This document shows positions 14,401-26,673 of a stretch of DNA of 64,000 nucleotides, one piece after another. Numbering within the stretch: position 1 is the stretch's first letter; each line of letters starts with the position of its first letter. The position numbers and the translations under genes are program-made. The notes under the pieces are model-generated. The model was given only the letters and a program-made list of their open reading frames with translations, did not search any database and was not told the origin of the DNA. Source of the stretch: Eremophila alpestris peregrina (taxonomy: Eukaryota; Chordata; Aves; Passeriformes; Alaudidae); NCBI GenBank assembly GCA_009792885.1, contig WMCF01000006.1:2231746-2295745 (forward strand). Direction: 5' to 3'.

Positions 14401-17400
14401 AACAACTTTTCAACTTGATTCATTTTCATTTCTAAACAATTCAGTTCACAAAGCTTTAAACATTTAATATTTTACTGTATCATTTGATGATAAAAAATAA
14501 ATTGCTCAAGAATTTCAGAGTAATTATAAAAAGTTTATTTAGTCACTGTGCATGGGCAGGAGAGTTCTGTGTTGAATTGGAACTTCAAGCAAAAAACCTC
14601 CATTCTTCCTACAACTCTTGTTACTTGGGAATCTGCATTTTAAACATTGTCCTCTTCCTGTCATGGAATTGTTCTCCACTCTTGACAGTCCAGAGAAACA
14701 AGGATTGAATAAATTAATGCTGCAAGCAGTTAATTTATAAATAAATTCCTCCGAGGATGTGACACAAAACTCAATGAGGACAGCAAAAAAATCCCCTTTA
14801 TACCATAACCCTTCAGGTTTATCAATCTGATGTTATGTGAATATTTAAATAAAATTAAAAAGAGATTATACAGAGGAAATAGTTTCTTTTTATCATAAAA
14901 AAGACCAAATTGGCATTCATAGTTTCATACTCACATGCAAAAACACGAGACATGTATGTTCTAATATTTTGATCATCATTACACAGGACGGAAGGGAGGA
15001 TAAGAAATTATTCACCTTGATTTCTCTTCATATCTACTAGGCTCATCTTGAGTGGCACTGCTCTTTGCAGCCTTCAAAGCTTCTGACAAAGGCAGGGGGC
15101 CATGCTGAGCAGTGAAACTTTGAGATTACCCCACAACTCTGCTGTGGATTTAGCTCTTGTGTAGCTTATCTTCAACACTCAGCTCAATGCCTTGCTGTCA
15201 TCCATGGGTGGCTGCTTTCAGTCTCTTGACAAGCTGCACATTCACCACTTGTCTAAACCCTGCTGTAACATTTCTTCTGCTATTTTTAAGCACACAAACA
15301 AGCTCATTCATACTCCATGAAAACTTGCATATAACTCCATACAACTATGCTGGATATTTCCTTTACATGTCTTTTATGAAAGCTTCAACTTGGAGAATGG
15401 AAGGAAGGAAAAAAAATGAACCACATTTTAGTGGTTAACAGCTTTCCCTACATTATTTATGCTTAATGTTGAGGTCACAAGTTAATGGAAAGAAGTTAAT
15501 CAATGCCTTTACAGATGCTAGAAGGACGACTCCTGACAAATATCTCTTTTAGTTTTGTTTTGCAATTACCAGACTGAACTGAAAAAACCCAGGGACCACA
15601 ACTTTCTCTTTATTACAGAGTACTTATTCTCTTTTCCACTAAAAAAGTGAAAGGACTTTTTAAAACAATAAAATTTTCAAAGCTGGTCTTAAACAGAGCC
15701 CAAGAGGATCTCGGGTCAAAATGTCCAAGGAAAGAGGAATAAGTTAATGACATGAAATCTATTTCTAAGGCATTAGATGATTTAATTCAGACTGTATGCT
15801 TCAATAATAAAAATGGTTACTATATCTAATATAAGAGTACATAATATGTTTGACAATCTCCAGGTGCTCTTAATAAGATTTGTTACTCAAAACTAGAAAT
15901 GGTTTTGTCCTCATCACGATACTACTGGTTCAATTTAATTCCATACCTTTTTCTGAGGTATTATTTAGAGAGAAATCATATGAGAATCTCAATTTTGAAA
16001 TTTAAATGCATGTTTTAACAAGAATTTTTAACTGAAAACGTGCTTTTGTGAATGCCAGGTATCTCTAATGGGAATAAAATCACCTTAGAATATGTATATA
16101 AAAAACCCTAGACCTAGACAGGATTTTCAGTTGTAAAAATGTTTGAATTACATAAAAAAAAATACAACCAAACATGATGAAGTGTCATTTATGTTTCCCC
16201 AAAGCACTTGTAGACAGGAAAATTAATTTTCTTCCTGATGTTTAAAAGCATACATTTCTCTTCAGCGCTGTATATCATGGCAGATACTATTATCTACTTC
16301 AAATAGAGCTGTACATGAAATGTCTTTGTTGGATTATAATGCTTGTAATGCAAAATTTTGCACACCTCATAAATTTCACAGTGCATTTAACCCAAGAAAA
16401 AAAATATGGATTGTATTTCTTTGTTGAAGATCTCAATAGTTTTATACAATTTTGACAGGTGGATTAGTACTACAATTTTCAATTGGCAGGTGTTCAACTG
16501 CTGAATTAATATCAAACAATATCTGAAACAACTTTAAAATTGTGTAATATTTTTTATTACCACAAGTTCAAACTTCCTTTCTTCCAATATTAAGAACCCA
16601 AAAATCTACTCCTAGGCAAAGGGTTAGGGCTTCAAAAAGGGGGAACTTAGAAGTTCATTTTAGGTGTTGGACAGTACAACATTTATTTTTCTCATCCCAT
16701 TGCTGGCTTTTTTGTAACTTCTTCTTTTTTTTTTTTTTTTCTTTTTCTGGGAAATAACACTAGGTGAAACACATGCAATGATATAAAAATCATAAATATT
16801 ACAATTTTTTTCACAAAATTTTTTAAAATTTCCTTAATTATGCAAAAAGGACCAAGCTGCTGTAGTAAAAGATATGAGTTGTAATATACAATATCTTCGA
16901 ATAATGTCAGGATGTGTAATTCCCAATATCTGAGCACTTACGATTTTCTTCTTCCTAAATGTGCTTATTGTTATTACAGAATTCTCTAAAGAGCAGAATT
17001 TGAGTATTATGATTTTTTGTGTATTTAATAGTTTAAAAAGCACAATTCAGAAGAGTCAAGAGAGAAAAGCAGATCACACAGGTAATCAGAATTTATCAGA
17101 ACTGCTCAGCAGAAGAACAATGCAAACAATATAAAGCCCTGAAATCCTTCTCTCAGGACATCTGACAAATACTTTGAGATAGCCAGTTTTTGGATTAAAA
17201 AGTCATGTTTTGTTTATTCACAGCCTCGTACCACCTATTCAAAATTGACTGAGACATTCACAGGGGGAGATGCTATGATGTTCTGAAGAGGTTGGGCATC
17301 TTCTGCTACTCATTCCAGCATCCCTGTGAGGGAACAGGAGACAGGAATTCTGCTCCCACCTCCCTAATTAACCTTATCATTGTGAAAGCCTGAAATATAA

Positions 17401-18059
17401 GCAGAACTTTACCTATACATTCTTTCCAGTCACGAGTCAATTCTCAAAAGCTTTTTGATAGGGAGGAAAGGAGTATGGAAAGAAAACTTTCTGATGAGCA
17501 AAGATCAAAAAATGGGCAATCTTCAAAGGTTGTTCTCATCTGTTTAAAATACTGTCTTGACCAAAGCATTAATTTGTAGCTAACTTTGAAAGAGTGTTAA
17601 TAGCTTGTATCCAACCCAGCCAATCAAATTTTTATTGGCCTGCTATGGGAAGGGTCAACTTTTGTGACTTTTTGATGCAAGATAAAAAATTATCTAAAGT
17701 TTTCTACACTAAAGTACTTTGTTTCCAACTAAATTGATTTTAAATTGACATCTAATTAACTGAAGAATAATGAAAAGAAATTAATTCAAATAATAAAGCA
17801 GTAACTGCCAATTAGCTGTAGAAAAATTAATCTAAGAGATGGGGGAGGAACAGAGTCCTTTGGTGAATGGTTTATGAATGACATTTTCTAGCTACTAAGA
17901 TTTGGACAGCATTCCTGTAATTGCATGGTTTATCCTTACCCTGTATCATTTCCTTCTTTTTAGTGAGAAAATGGCAAGTGTCTGACCAGGATATGCCTTG
18001 TCCACAGCACACATCCAGCTACAATCATCTTGCAGAAATTGGGTGGGTATCATTCATTC
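11461..18059. other. AT-rich non-coding DNA, no gene recognised
   Basis: No recognisable gene or transposable element. There are A or T runs of 15-16 bases at 13814-13828 and 16725-16740. The segment at about 13095-13230 contains homeodomain-type TAAT cores in moderately complex sequence and is a candidate conserved non-coding element only by appearance. Reading frames are short and without motifs. Confidence 0.55.
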
Positions 18060-18470
18060 TGAGGTGGGTCAGGTGTACGAGATGGAAATGTTAAAGGTTA
18101 ATGACTCAAAAATTGGCCATTTGCAAAAGCAGAGGGTGCTTTGATGGGGCCAGGTTTGTACACCCCAGCCCAAGGGGAAGAGGAGAGTTTTTTGTGTGTG
18201 ATGGTGACACCTCTGATCTGCATAAGAATGGCCCAGGTGGGGAGGGGACGCACACCCACCTGCAGAGGATGACCACGCTAAACCAGCCTTTGTTTAGCAA
18301 CAAGCTGGTGTTTTGGCTACATAAGGGAAAAACTGGGAAGAAGATTTGTTCATGGGGAGTCTGTGGCTCCAGCAAAACCCCAGTGTTGGTTGTTACTCCA
18401 ACACTGGTTGCAATACAGCAAAGCAAAAGAAAGCCAAGTCTCACTGAAGTGTATTCACTAGAAAAATGAA
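18060..18470 (+). mobile_element. Possible LTR or other old repeat (uncertain)
   Basis: This block of about 410 bases is clearly richer in G+C than its flanks and is open in frames on both strands (18101-18469 plus, 18106-18444 minus), which often happens in GC-richer DNA and does not imply coding. It contains a TATA-like 'ctacataaggg' at about 18318 and a perfect 10-bp inverted repeat at 18380-18407. The composition and TATA-like element resemble a retroviral LTR, but I could not find TG...CA termini with a matching target-site duplication, nor a clear AATAAA. It could equally be a diverged ERV fragment, a regulatory element or single-copy DNA. Confidence 0.3.
18380..18407. repeat. Perfect 10-bp inverted repeat, 8-base loop
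   Basis: CCAGTGTTGG (18380-18389) is followed by an 8-base spacer and its exact reverse complement CCAACACTGG (18398-18407). It would form a stable hairpin in single-stranded DNA or RNA. There is no T run after it, and in a eukaryotic context no terminator role is implied. Confidence 0.9.
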
Positions 18471-19155
18471 TTTGTTCAATATGTGGTAAAATACTTGAGG
18501 TTTTTTGTTTGCTTGTGAAAATGAAAAGATGGAGAGAAAATTACAAATATTAGAATGTCTTAATGAAAAAAAACCAAATCAACTCAGTACAATACATAAA
18601 ATTGAAATGAGAAAAGAATCCTGACTGAATTTTTATTGTTTCACTAGCTTCCAAAGTGCTAGCTAAGAAGATCTGATTGGGATAGTGTCACTGAACACAG
18701 TAATAACATTGCTGAGGCACATTTTCTAAGTCAAAAGTATCTTAGTTTAGAGATTTATCCAGGATGAGAAGAGAAACAGCAGTTTTGCACCATTGTTGTC
18801 CACCTAGAGTCCCACATATATAAGGTCACTTTACAGTCACACAAAAAAAGGCAACATTGTTGTAGCCATGAATATGCCACCGTTGGTGCATTATTCCTCT
18901 TGGACATTTATTATGTTAACTGTTTCTACCACCAGCATAATTTTTACTGGTGTCTCAGAGGTTTAACAATAGCCAGAGAGAAAAAGAAGAAAGTTCCCAA
19001 AAGCCAATTTCCATTGAATCGAAATATTGTATACTGAATAAAACACTTTTTGTTTTATTCTTTGTTGTGCTGCCATCAAGAAAGTAATTCACCAGCTCCC
19101 ATTTTTCTGCAACTCTTCAACTTTTCATGAAGATAAAATACAAAGATCCTGCCAC

Positions 19156-19161
19156 AATATG
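19156..19161 (+). repeat. Target-site duplication AATATG (left copy)
   Basis: AATATG directly precedes the TG of the solo LTR at 19162 and is repeated exactly after its terminal CA at 19733-19738. A 6-bp duplication is characteristic of class II (beta/alpha-like) retroviral integrases. Confidence 0.85.
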
Positions 19162-19732
19162 TGTTGGGGTTTGTGATTTTCCATTTGTATTGGTTTGTTC
19201 CAAGCTATCCCTTTTTGCTGTTTGCCCTTGATTCTGCCTGGTCCACCTCCCTGATGCACACCTCCCTGGGCTCCTTCCCATCTCCCTTGTGCCCTCCCCT
19301 GGCACCTGTCTGTTTTCCCCAAACCTCGCCCTTTGTTCTAGAGAGGTCTGTGGGTTCCCCTTGGTGATTTGATGTTACATGCTTGTCCCTCCCTCGAGTT
19401 CTCCCCATTGCTCCCAGTCGATGTCTATCCTTATTTTAACCACACCCCGATCCCTTCTGATTGTTTCTCTGTTACCGTCCCTCCCCCAGTTAAAAGGTGT
19501 TGCACACCCCAAAGAGGTGCTCCTTTGGGTAGTCCCCTCTCAGGGTAATTTGCCAAGCTCAATAAACCCTGAGAACTCAGACCCCCAAAGGAGTCAGCCT
19601 CTTTTTCCAATGGTAGCAGGGAGGTTTCTACCACTCTTGCACTCACCGGGGTCTGTGTGTGTCCTCGACCCACAGATCGTGGCAGGGTCGCCTCTGGGCA
19701 GAGCTAGCCCTAGAAGAGAGGGACCACCTGCA
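19162..19732 (+). mobile_element. Solo LTR of an endogenous retrovirus (571 bp)
   Basis: The element begins TGTTGGGG and ends CACCTGCA, giving canonical TG...CA termini. It is flanked by a perfect 6-bp direct repeat, AATATG. It is GC-richer than its surroundings. Inside are a TATA-like TTAAAAGG at 19490-19497, a poly(A) signal AATAAA at 19561-19566 about 65 bases later, and a GT-rich segment (GGTCTGTGTGTGT) near 19650. These give a U3-R-U5 order on the plus strand. No primer-binding site or gag/pol/env sequence follows the right end; AT-rich flanking DNA resumes, so this is a solo LTR left by recombination between the two LTRs of a provirus. Open frames inside it (for example 19379-19741) are incidental. 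The 6-bp duplication suggests a class II ERV; the family is not identified. Confidence 0.85.
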
Positions 19733-19738
19733 AATATG
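19733..19738 (+). repeat. Target-site duplication AATATG (right copy)
   Basis: Exact partner of the AATATG at 19156-19161, immediately after the terminal CA of the solo LTR. Confidence 0.85.
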
Positions 19739-20460
19739 TAATAGTAAAGATGTACCACTTTGGACATTATCTTTAAATCACTGTGTCTCTACAGTGACAT
19801 AATTTCTTTATTTTTCTTAAATTTTGCATGCAGCTCATTCTGCACATCTGCCTCAAAGTGAGAGCAGCTGAGGTAGATTTTTGTGTGAAGTGACAATTCT
19901 CTTCCCTTTGCAATCTCATAGAGCTGCATGACTTCAGTAGAGGTTGAACAGGGACCTACTGAATAGATCAGGTTTAAGTCACGTATTCCCAAGCATGGGA
20001 AGCCTGCCAGACTTCTGTGCAAGTATTTCCCTTATTAACAACAAAGCAGAAACTGCACTTTTACTCTGTGTTTGCCTGGAGATGTAATGTTTTGCACATG
20101 AACCATAGCAGATTACAAATTTAAAGTTTTAAATATAATTCTAACTGAAGGTTTTCAGAGCTTTATTAAATCTCTGCCCCTTTTTTAACCTGAAAGAAAA
20201 AGAAATTGTTTAATTTCCCAGGCTGTTGTACCTTATTTCTGAACTGACGCACTCAGTTGTACCAGTAATATTACGTTCTGCCATGTCAATAGAGTAATGA
20301 AACATGACTGCATTAACCAGACACAGCAATGAAATAGATCACAAAATGTAACAAAGTGGAGTTTTCTGAGCAAAAGGAGAAGAAAAAAATTGTAAAAGGC
20401 TCAAAGAATGCAGCATCCAAAGTACCATTAGCATTTTAGTCTCCCCAGTACTCAAGAAAT
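19739..20460. other. Non-coding DNA between solo LTR and CR1 fragment
   Basis: About 720 bases of AT-rich DNA in which I recognise nothing. A minus-strand frame at 19789-20022 has no family motif. Confidence 0.6.
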
Positions 20461-20713
20461 ATTGAGGGCCACTGAGCTGTTTAGGGATCTGGCACACAAG
20501 ATGTTCAAGGAAAACGAAGAAAAGACTAAGGGACCTGATTTTGTCAGTATGGAAAAGAAAAAATTAAAGGAAGCTGGTTTCAAACATTCAGGAGCAAAGT
20601 GCAGAAAAGGCAGGGCCAGATTCTTCTCAGAGGTGCATCATAAAGATATTACAGGCTATGAATATGATCTAAAACAAGGCAAATTATTAATAGATTTTAG
20701 GAAAAAAAATTGA
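20461..20713 (+). mobile_element. Old CR1 LINE fragment, end of ORF2 and 3' UTR
   Basis: The plus strand carries the succession expected near the end of CR1 ORF2: 'gagggccactgag', 'gggatctggcaca', 'gggccagattcttctcagag' followed by 'ggctatgaatatgat' and 'aaacaaggcaaattattaat'. The remaining open frame (20462-20713, no ATG at its start) ends in EYDLKQGKLLIDFRKKN, which follows the conserved CR1 pattern of a glycine/leucine/lysine-rich stretch then a basic 'RKK' end. The copy is diverged, ends before the octamer tail and carries several insertions. It is a fossil and not a gene. Confidence 0.7.
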
Positions 20714-21390
20714 CAATATGGGTAACCAAAGTCTGCAAAAAACTGTGAAGATAGGTCAGAGATATTCTGTACTTCACTGTGATCTAAATTTGAAATGAAA
20801 GATAGATTGGAGGTTGTCCATGCTCTGAGTGGGAAGTTGATTCCTAGGGGTTACATTTACAGCCTCCAGTATAGGCTTTTGCCTTGTCTTAATGTTCTGT
20901 ATCAACGAAAATCTTTATTTTTTAATACAAATAATTTTTTTGTTGCTATTGCGTGGACTTAAACTGTTGAACTCAAGATAAAATTTTCTTTGTACCTTTA
21001 TGTCTGATGGGAAAAAAAGCATGTTCAAGACAGAGAGGGCTCCACTTCTCTAAGTGCATTTAAATAGCAAATATTTTGGTTTTCCACCTTTTCTCTTAAT
21101 TTATCATTAGGTTAGAAAATGGTTCAGTGCATTGAAATCAGAGAAAGTGACATCCAAAAGTAGAGTCAAATATCAATATTTTTTTGCTTGTATATTCATT
21201 TGCATTTTGAGAGTAGTTCCATATATTCTGTTTTCAAAAGACATCCAGTTTCTTGTCAAAGCTTGAAATATGAATCCTAAATCCAGAGTCTTTAGTGTTA
21301 TGAAATGGTAATTCCACTGTTATGTGGGGTTGTGGTTTGGTTGGTTTTTGTTTCTTTGCTTGGTTTCAGGCTTGGGTGAGGATGGTTTTT
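20714..21390. other. Non-coding DNA between two CR1 fragments
   Basis: AT-rich sequence of about 680 bases with T-rich patches and no recognisable gene or repeat. A G/T-rich stretch at about 21324-21364 directly precedes the CR1 3' end at 21391. Confidence 0.6.
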
Positions 21391-21511
21391 GAATCATAGA
21401 ATGCATTGGGCTGGAAGGGACATTAGGGATCATCCAGTTCCAACTGCCCTGTAGTGGGCAGGGATACCTTTCCCTGGGGCAGGTTGCTCAAAGCCCCACC
21501 CAACCTTGTCA
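21391..21511 (-). mobile_element. CR1 LINE 3'-end fragment
   Basis: The plus strand starts GAATCATAGAATG and continues 'ggctggaagggacattaggg', 'atcatccagttccaactgcc', 'gggcagggatacctttccc' and 'caggttgctcaaagccccac'. This is the reverse complement of the CR1 3' UTR, and is among the better preserved copies here. About 120 bases remain, with the 3' terminus at the left and a truncated 5' end at the right. Confidence 0.93.
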
Positions 21512-21827
21512 GAATTTCATGCAAGATACAGGGATGGTACAGACACAAACCAGGAATTTATGCTTGAGAAGATGATGAAGAACAGATCACTCTCCTGTGC
21601 TCTGAGGAAAAGAGCATGCTGTGAACTTAAATGTGAAATCAAGAGCCAAGTGAAAGCACAGTTTAGAGGCCTCTGATATGCTCTGGGCTGAATCCTGTTG
21701 GTCATAGGCTGTTGCTATGAATCACAGTCAGTACACAAATGGGCCACCTGCAAGTTCCTCTTTAATCATGGAATTCTGTGATCTGTCTGTGTAGTTTCAC
21801 AGACCATCAGCATGAATTGACCACAGT

Positions 21828-21851
21828 CTAGGAATAAATCTAGGAATAAAT
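21828..21851 (+). repeat. Tandem duplication of a 12-mer
   Basis: CTAGGAATAAAT occurs twice in exact tandem. This is a small, probably replication-slippage duplication. Each unit contains an AATAAA hexamer, but there is no other sign of a 3' end. Confidence 0.9.
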
Positions 21852-24800
21852 TTTTTACTTTCTCCTGCTCGGATTTTCTATCTTGCTACTTGGTGAAATT
21901 GTGGATTTCTGCAACTGAAGAAAACAACAGGATGCTAACTATCTTTCCTGTCTATTAACAAAAAAAGTGGGACAATATCATTCACTTCATAATTCACACA
22001 ACTTTTCAAAGCCTTTTCAGACCTTAAAGCAGGGTTTAACAGTAAAGTTCCTTCTTCCTGTAAAATTCTCACATTGATCATTACTTTCTGCCTACCCAAA
22101 ATTCCTATTCAATTTTAAATGTATGAGTCACTGTTGAGCTGAGTATGTATTTTATTTTGAGTGCTGGTATTCCATCAAAATGTTATCAACAGCACTGCAT
22201 CCTTCACTTTCTGCCTTATATTTTCAGTGCACTGTTGTTGTGCCCTGGTGAGTAATGTGTAGTATGGTGCAGGATGGAGCATAGCTTTTGCTGTACTGAA
22301 CAGTGCTTGTGTTTCACTCCAGAAATGTAAGTTTTTGATCAGTGAAAGCAAGTTCTAAAACCTGAAAGCATCTAAAGGTATCTAATTGTTTTAGAGGGAC
22401 AGGAAGGTATTGTTTAAATTGGGCATACTTCAAAAAGCATAAGTGTGCAGAGTGCATAAAGGTATAAAAGGAGCATGTATGGTGGGTTTGTCGCTGAACT
22501 TAATAACTGTTCTGGTAACTCATATGAGAGTGCTTATGACACAAATGGCTGAGTAGAAACAAAGTATACAGAGGCTTTGCTATTGGGCTTTTCATCTTTA
22601 TAGGTACTGGGAATTCAAAAATATGCCTTTTTGAAAAGTGCTTAATGCTTTGTAGTTTGTGCAATTCTTTGCAACAGAAAACAGAAAAAAGTGTTGCGGG
22701 TGATATGACTGAGAATATTTGTATGAAAAGAAAATCTACAAAGTGAATATGAAGCAATGTTCTAATTTTAAATAAAGAGCTGATTCTGATCTTCATAGAC
22801 TTTTTTTTCATCTTTTATGATGGAGACATAACTGCCTCAAAACCAACCAACAAGAAAAAACCCCTCAAAATCCAAACAAAATACAACAAAGAAAAATAAT
22901 ATCCATTTTAAAGTTTAAGAGGTTTTGAGCTGCATACAGAGATTCCTTTCTGAGCCTTCATATCAGTATCTTAGTAAGTCACAAAGCTAGAGAGAATCAA
23001 AAGCCTAAGATGCTCCATCTCTATCAGTGCATCCTACATTTCATCCTCTTGATGTGTCGTGGACACTAATGCAGTCATTTGTCATATGAGATGCACCAAG
23101 TACCACGTCCCAGAAATGAAGTGCAGGGCTGCTGACACTGGGGAGCAGCAGGAGGAATAAAGAATCCAGCGACCTCCCTTTGAGGCTTGGATTGAATGAT
23201 ACAAAAGTCCAGTTGCCTGACCTACCGATCCATTAGTGACGGGGAGATCATCAGCTGGGAAACTGGCTCATGCTCCTGCTTACCTCTTGCAGGCTCTGTC
23301 AATTACTGTGAAACTCATGGGCTGCAGCGGGTCAAGTGTACATGTGAAAGGGAGCAAGAGGACACGAAAGCACATGGCACTTCACCTCCACGGGGGTGGG
23401 GATGTGACAACCAGGCTGTACTCCTGACATGATTATGATATATTTTTTTTAATAAAACAAGACTTCAGAAATTTGATATCTGAAGATTTCATTATGTCTG
23501 CTCTTGGTTTTTGGCTTTTCTGTTCCTTTTCAGACGATAATAGATAAGCAACCAGCTTTTCTGTGTATATTTTTGTCTTGTAGAAGCTTATGAAAAGAAC
23601 AGAAGCAGCTACATTACTTTTTTACTTAAGGACTTGGTTAGAAAGGATGGTATCTATGATTTTGTACATTCTCTTACTCTAGTGACCATATGTTCTTAAT
23701 ATACCAGAATGCTTTTCTTCACAGTGATCCATACTGACTTTGTGGGGTATCTATTCCTATAGAGTAGACATATATTTATCTGTTTTAAAGGAGATATACA
23801 AAGTTTATTTTTGCTTTGGAAGCCCTGTTTTGTATTTTTTCCATAGAAGTACAAAATAAGTAGAAAATATGAATCTGCTCTTTTTTGTCTGATGAAGAAG
23901 CAAAAAAAAATTAAGATGAGCACTTAAAGTATGTACACTTCCAGGAATCTATTTATTTATTGAGAAATCTGTTCTAAATAGTTCTGGAACTAATTTGTCT
24001 CTATTTTCCACCTTTTTTGTCTCATCAAATAGGTAATACAGAGAACTGTCTAATGCACTTTTCCTCCCTTCCACCCTACCTTGTATGTCATTGAGATTTT
24101 ATACACAAGATAGTAAAAAGGCAAGTAGTCAGGTACTTGTGTTGATGAATGATAGTGACTTAAGACCTGGTTCCACCTCTTCACACATTTCACACTGCAT
24201 TTATTCACATGAGCAATTACTTTGGTATCAGGAAGAAGGTGGACTCTGCCAGAGGCTTCACTGCTTTCAAAACAGGAAGTACACTCTTTCTGAAAAGCAA
24301 ACATCACTAGTCAACTTAATTAGCAGAGCAAAAAACAGCTACGTTTAAATTATACATTGGGAAAAATCTGAAAAGGTAGAGGATCAGAAAGCATTGTGTG
24401 ATACTTTTTACAGTGAGATTAATATTAGTATTTCTCTCATTTAGGAGCCTTTCTATTTAACACTCCTTGGGAGCCATGTGTGACTTCTCCTGATGATCTC
24501 CTACATCTAACAAAAAAATAGAAAACCTCAGATTTCTATAATAATGGAAAGAAAAATTAAAAGATTTATTTACTCTCTCTTTTATGTTATTGACAAGTCT
24601 TTGCCTTCTATTATCCTCATGCCTCATGAACATCTAGGAATAAAATAACATGGGGGTTGTGAGCTGTGATGGCCTATATAAGTGCACAATTTCATTTAAT
24701 TCCATGTGTCACAGTGTGTCAAACTCAGCTCCCATCTGACATTAACTATGTAACAAGGGGATTGAAAACCGAGAACATGCTCTTGTGGAGATACTCCTTC

Positions 24801-25420
24801 CTTTCTAAGCAGCTAGCAAGTTTTAAATATCTCGTACCATGCCGAGAGTCTACATTTATCCTAACTACTTCAGAGCTCAAAATGGACAGCTTGTTCTAAA
24901 TCAAAAACTCTGTAGGTCACTTCAAAAATTATTCTTCTCTTTTCTTCACTTTCCCAACCCTAAATGACACCACTAAAAGTTTGGATGCTTAAATTATTTA
25001 AAAGTGGTAGATAGACTCTACTAACAAATCAATTCATTCAGATAGTGACACGAGATTATTATTTTTCCCATGTGTACAAAGACCAAAAAAAAAAAAAAAA
25101 TGGAAATTTTAAATGCCTGACTCACCTACCAGAATTAAGAATCAGTCTCCTCTAACAATCAGGGTTGAGAGTATCTCCCTTAGCTATATAGGGCAATACT
25201 CAAAACCTAGGTGCCTTTAGTTTGATGTATAAATTCAGATAAAAACTTTCAATTCACCGCAAACTACTCAGGGAGTATAAATATTGACTTAGGTTATATA
25301 AAATTACTTGCTAAGCCCAGTGTCTTTCAGCACCTCTTCTGCTGTCTCCAGATTAATTGTGTATTGATAATAAAAAAACATGGCTCATCCAGAATATTTT
25401 TCCATATTTGGCCATGAAAA

Positions 25421-25579
25421 GTTTTTTGGTTTGGATTGGGTTTTGGTTTGGTTTGGTTTTTGTTGTTGCTTTTTTGTGTGTGTGTGTGGGGGGGGGGTTT
25501 GGTTGGTTGGTTGGTTGGTTGTTTTGTTTTGGTTTGTTTGTTTGTGGGTTTTGCTTTTGTGGTTTTTTTTGGGTTTTTN

Positions 25580-25612
<33 letters not shown>

Positions 25613-25617
25613 TGGGT
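25421..25617 (+). repeat. G/T-rich low-complexity region with (TTGG)n, G10, T-run and (TG)n
   Basis: Nearly 200 bases of almost pure G and T. In order there are GGTTT-type repeats, a (GT)n stretch ending in a run of 10 G (25488-25497), five TTGG units (25499-25520), more T/G sequence, a long T run broken by the single ambiguous base N at 25579, and (TG)n at 25599-25614. The complementary strand is all A and C. The N marks a place where assembly or base calling failed. The region has G-quadruplex potential. Confidence 0.95.
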
Positions 25618-26147
25618 CTAATCTCCTCTTAAAGCTGTAAAAGCTGTTACACTTCGTCTTTTTTTTATTTTGTTTTTTCTTTTTTTTTTCCACTGGCTGT
25701 TTTTCTCAATTTCATATTGTTTTCCTTCTTGTAGCATCCTTGCTTTCTTTTCCCTGGGCACCCTTCCCTTCCCTCCTCCAGGGTTACCATAGAAATATAC
25801 AATCACAAATTTCAGCAGAGAAACTCAGGCTGAAGTAATAAACTGAAATGTCAGGAAGAACTACTTACATAAGTCACAAACCAAATTGTGCATTTAGACA
25901 ATTATTAATTATGTGATATTTTTTACAGAATTTGGGTATATCTGTGGAGATTGCTTTTACTGTTTTGCTTTTAGCTTCTAGTCCTCTATTTACATTAATA
26001 GCTTTGGCAATAAATACACTGATCTGAAGCTTATGAGCTTGGCAAGCCCTTTATCTCCTGCCCACGGTATTATTTAAACAGCTATGAAAATAAAACTTGG
26101 CACCTTACAAAACAAGACTAAAAACAAAGCTAAATATACCATGCACA

Positions 26148-26194
26148 GTATCTATCTGTCTATCTATATATATATATATGCACACACACACACA
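26148..26194 (+). repeat. Compound microsatellite (TCTR)n-(TA)n-(CA)n
   Basis: TATCTATCTGTCTATC leads into seven TA units (about 26166-26179) and then seven CA units (26181-26194). It is likely polymorphic in length. Confidence 0.92.
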
Positions 26195-26650
26195 TAAGTG
26201 TGACAAACATCAAACAAAAAAGCCCAAATGAAAAACCAAAAAAAGCCAACAACCACCAATGTATTTATTATTTCTAAAAAATCCTGTTTACTGCTAGATG
26301 TGAGGTCATTATGAACATAATTATATCATTAGATATATAGATAGTTAAACTGTTAATAGCAAAGCCATTTACAAATCTGGCCTGATTCTTCATATGCTGA
26401 GTGAACCAACCTCAGTTCATGCAAAATGTATTTCACGCACTACAATACAACAATAACAGTCTGAAGTGGCAATTGTCACCCCTGTAGTTATTGATTGTTC
26501 AATTTGAGAGTCCATTCTTCACTTGTTATGGTGTCTCACTGATCACCAATTGTTTTACTTTCAGATTAGCTGTTTGTAGCCCCTGAAATAATGTCATTAT
26601 TTATTAGGCCCTTGAAATAGTACTGAATAAAATTTTACTATGTTATAAAT

Positions 26651-26670
26651 AATATAATATATATTATATT
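26651..26670. repeat. Perfect 20-bp AT palindrome
   Basis: All 20 bases equal their own reverse complement (AATATAATAT followed by its mirror complement). It is separated by three T from a second, longer palindrome. Confidence 0.92.
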
Positions 26671-26673
26671 TTT

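Noticed and set aside
19117..19741. Multiple overlapping frames on both strands up to 120 codons
   Set aside because: They fall in the GC-richer solo LTR and its border. None resembles a retroviral protein, and overlap on both strands reflects composition.
20462..20713. 83-codon frame that looks protein-like
   Set aside because: It starts without ATG and its end matches the CR1 ORF2 terminus pattern, so it is a transposon fossil.
21828..21851. Paired AATAAA hexamers as a gene 3' end
   Set aside because: They arise from a 12-bp tandem duplication, and there is no upstream coding or transcript evidence.
25357..25693. Several overlapping open frames on both strands rich in F/G/V/W or K/Q/T/P
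   Set aside because: They translate G/T-rich low-complexity DNA, include the ambiguous base and have no domain structure.
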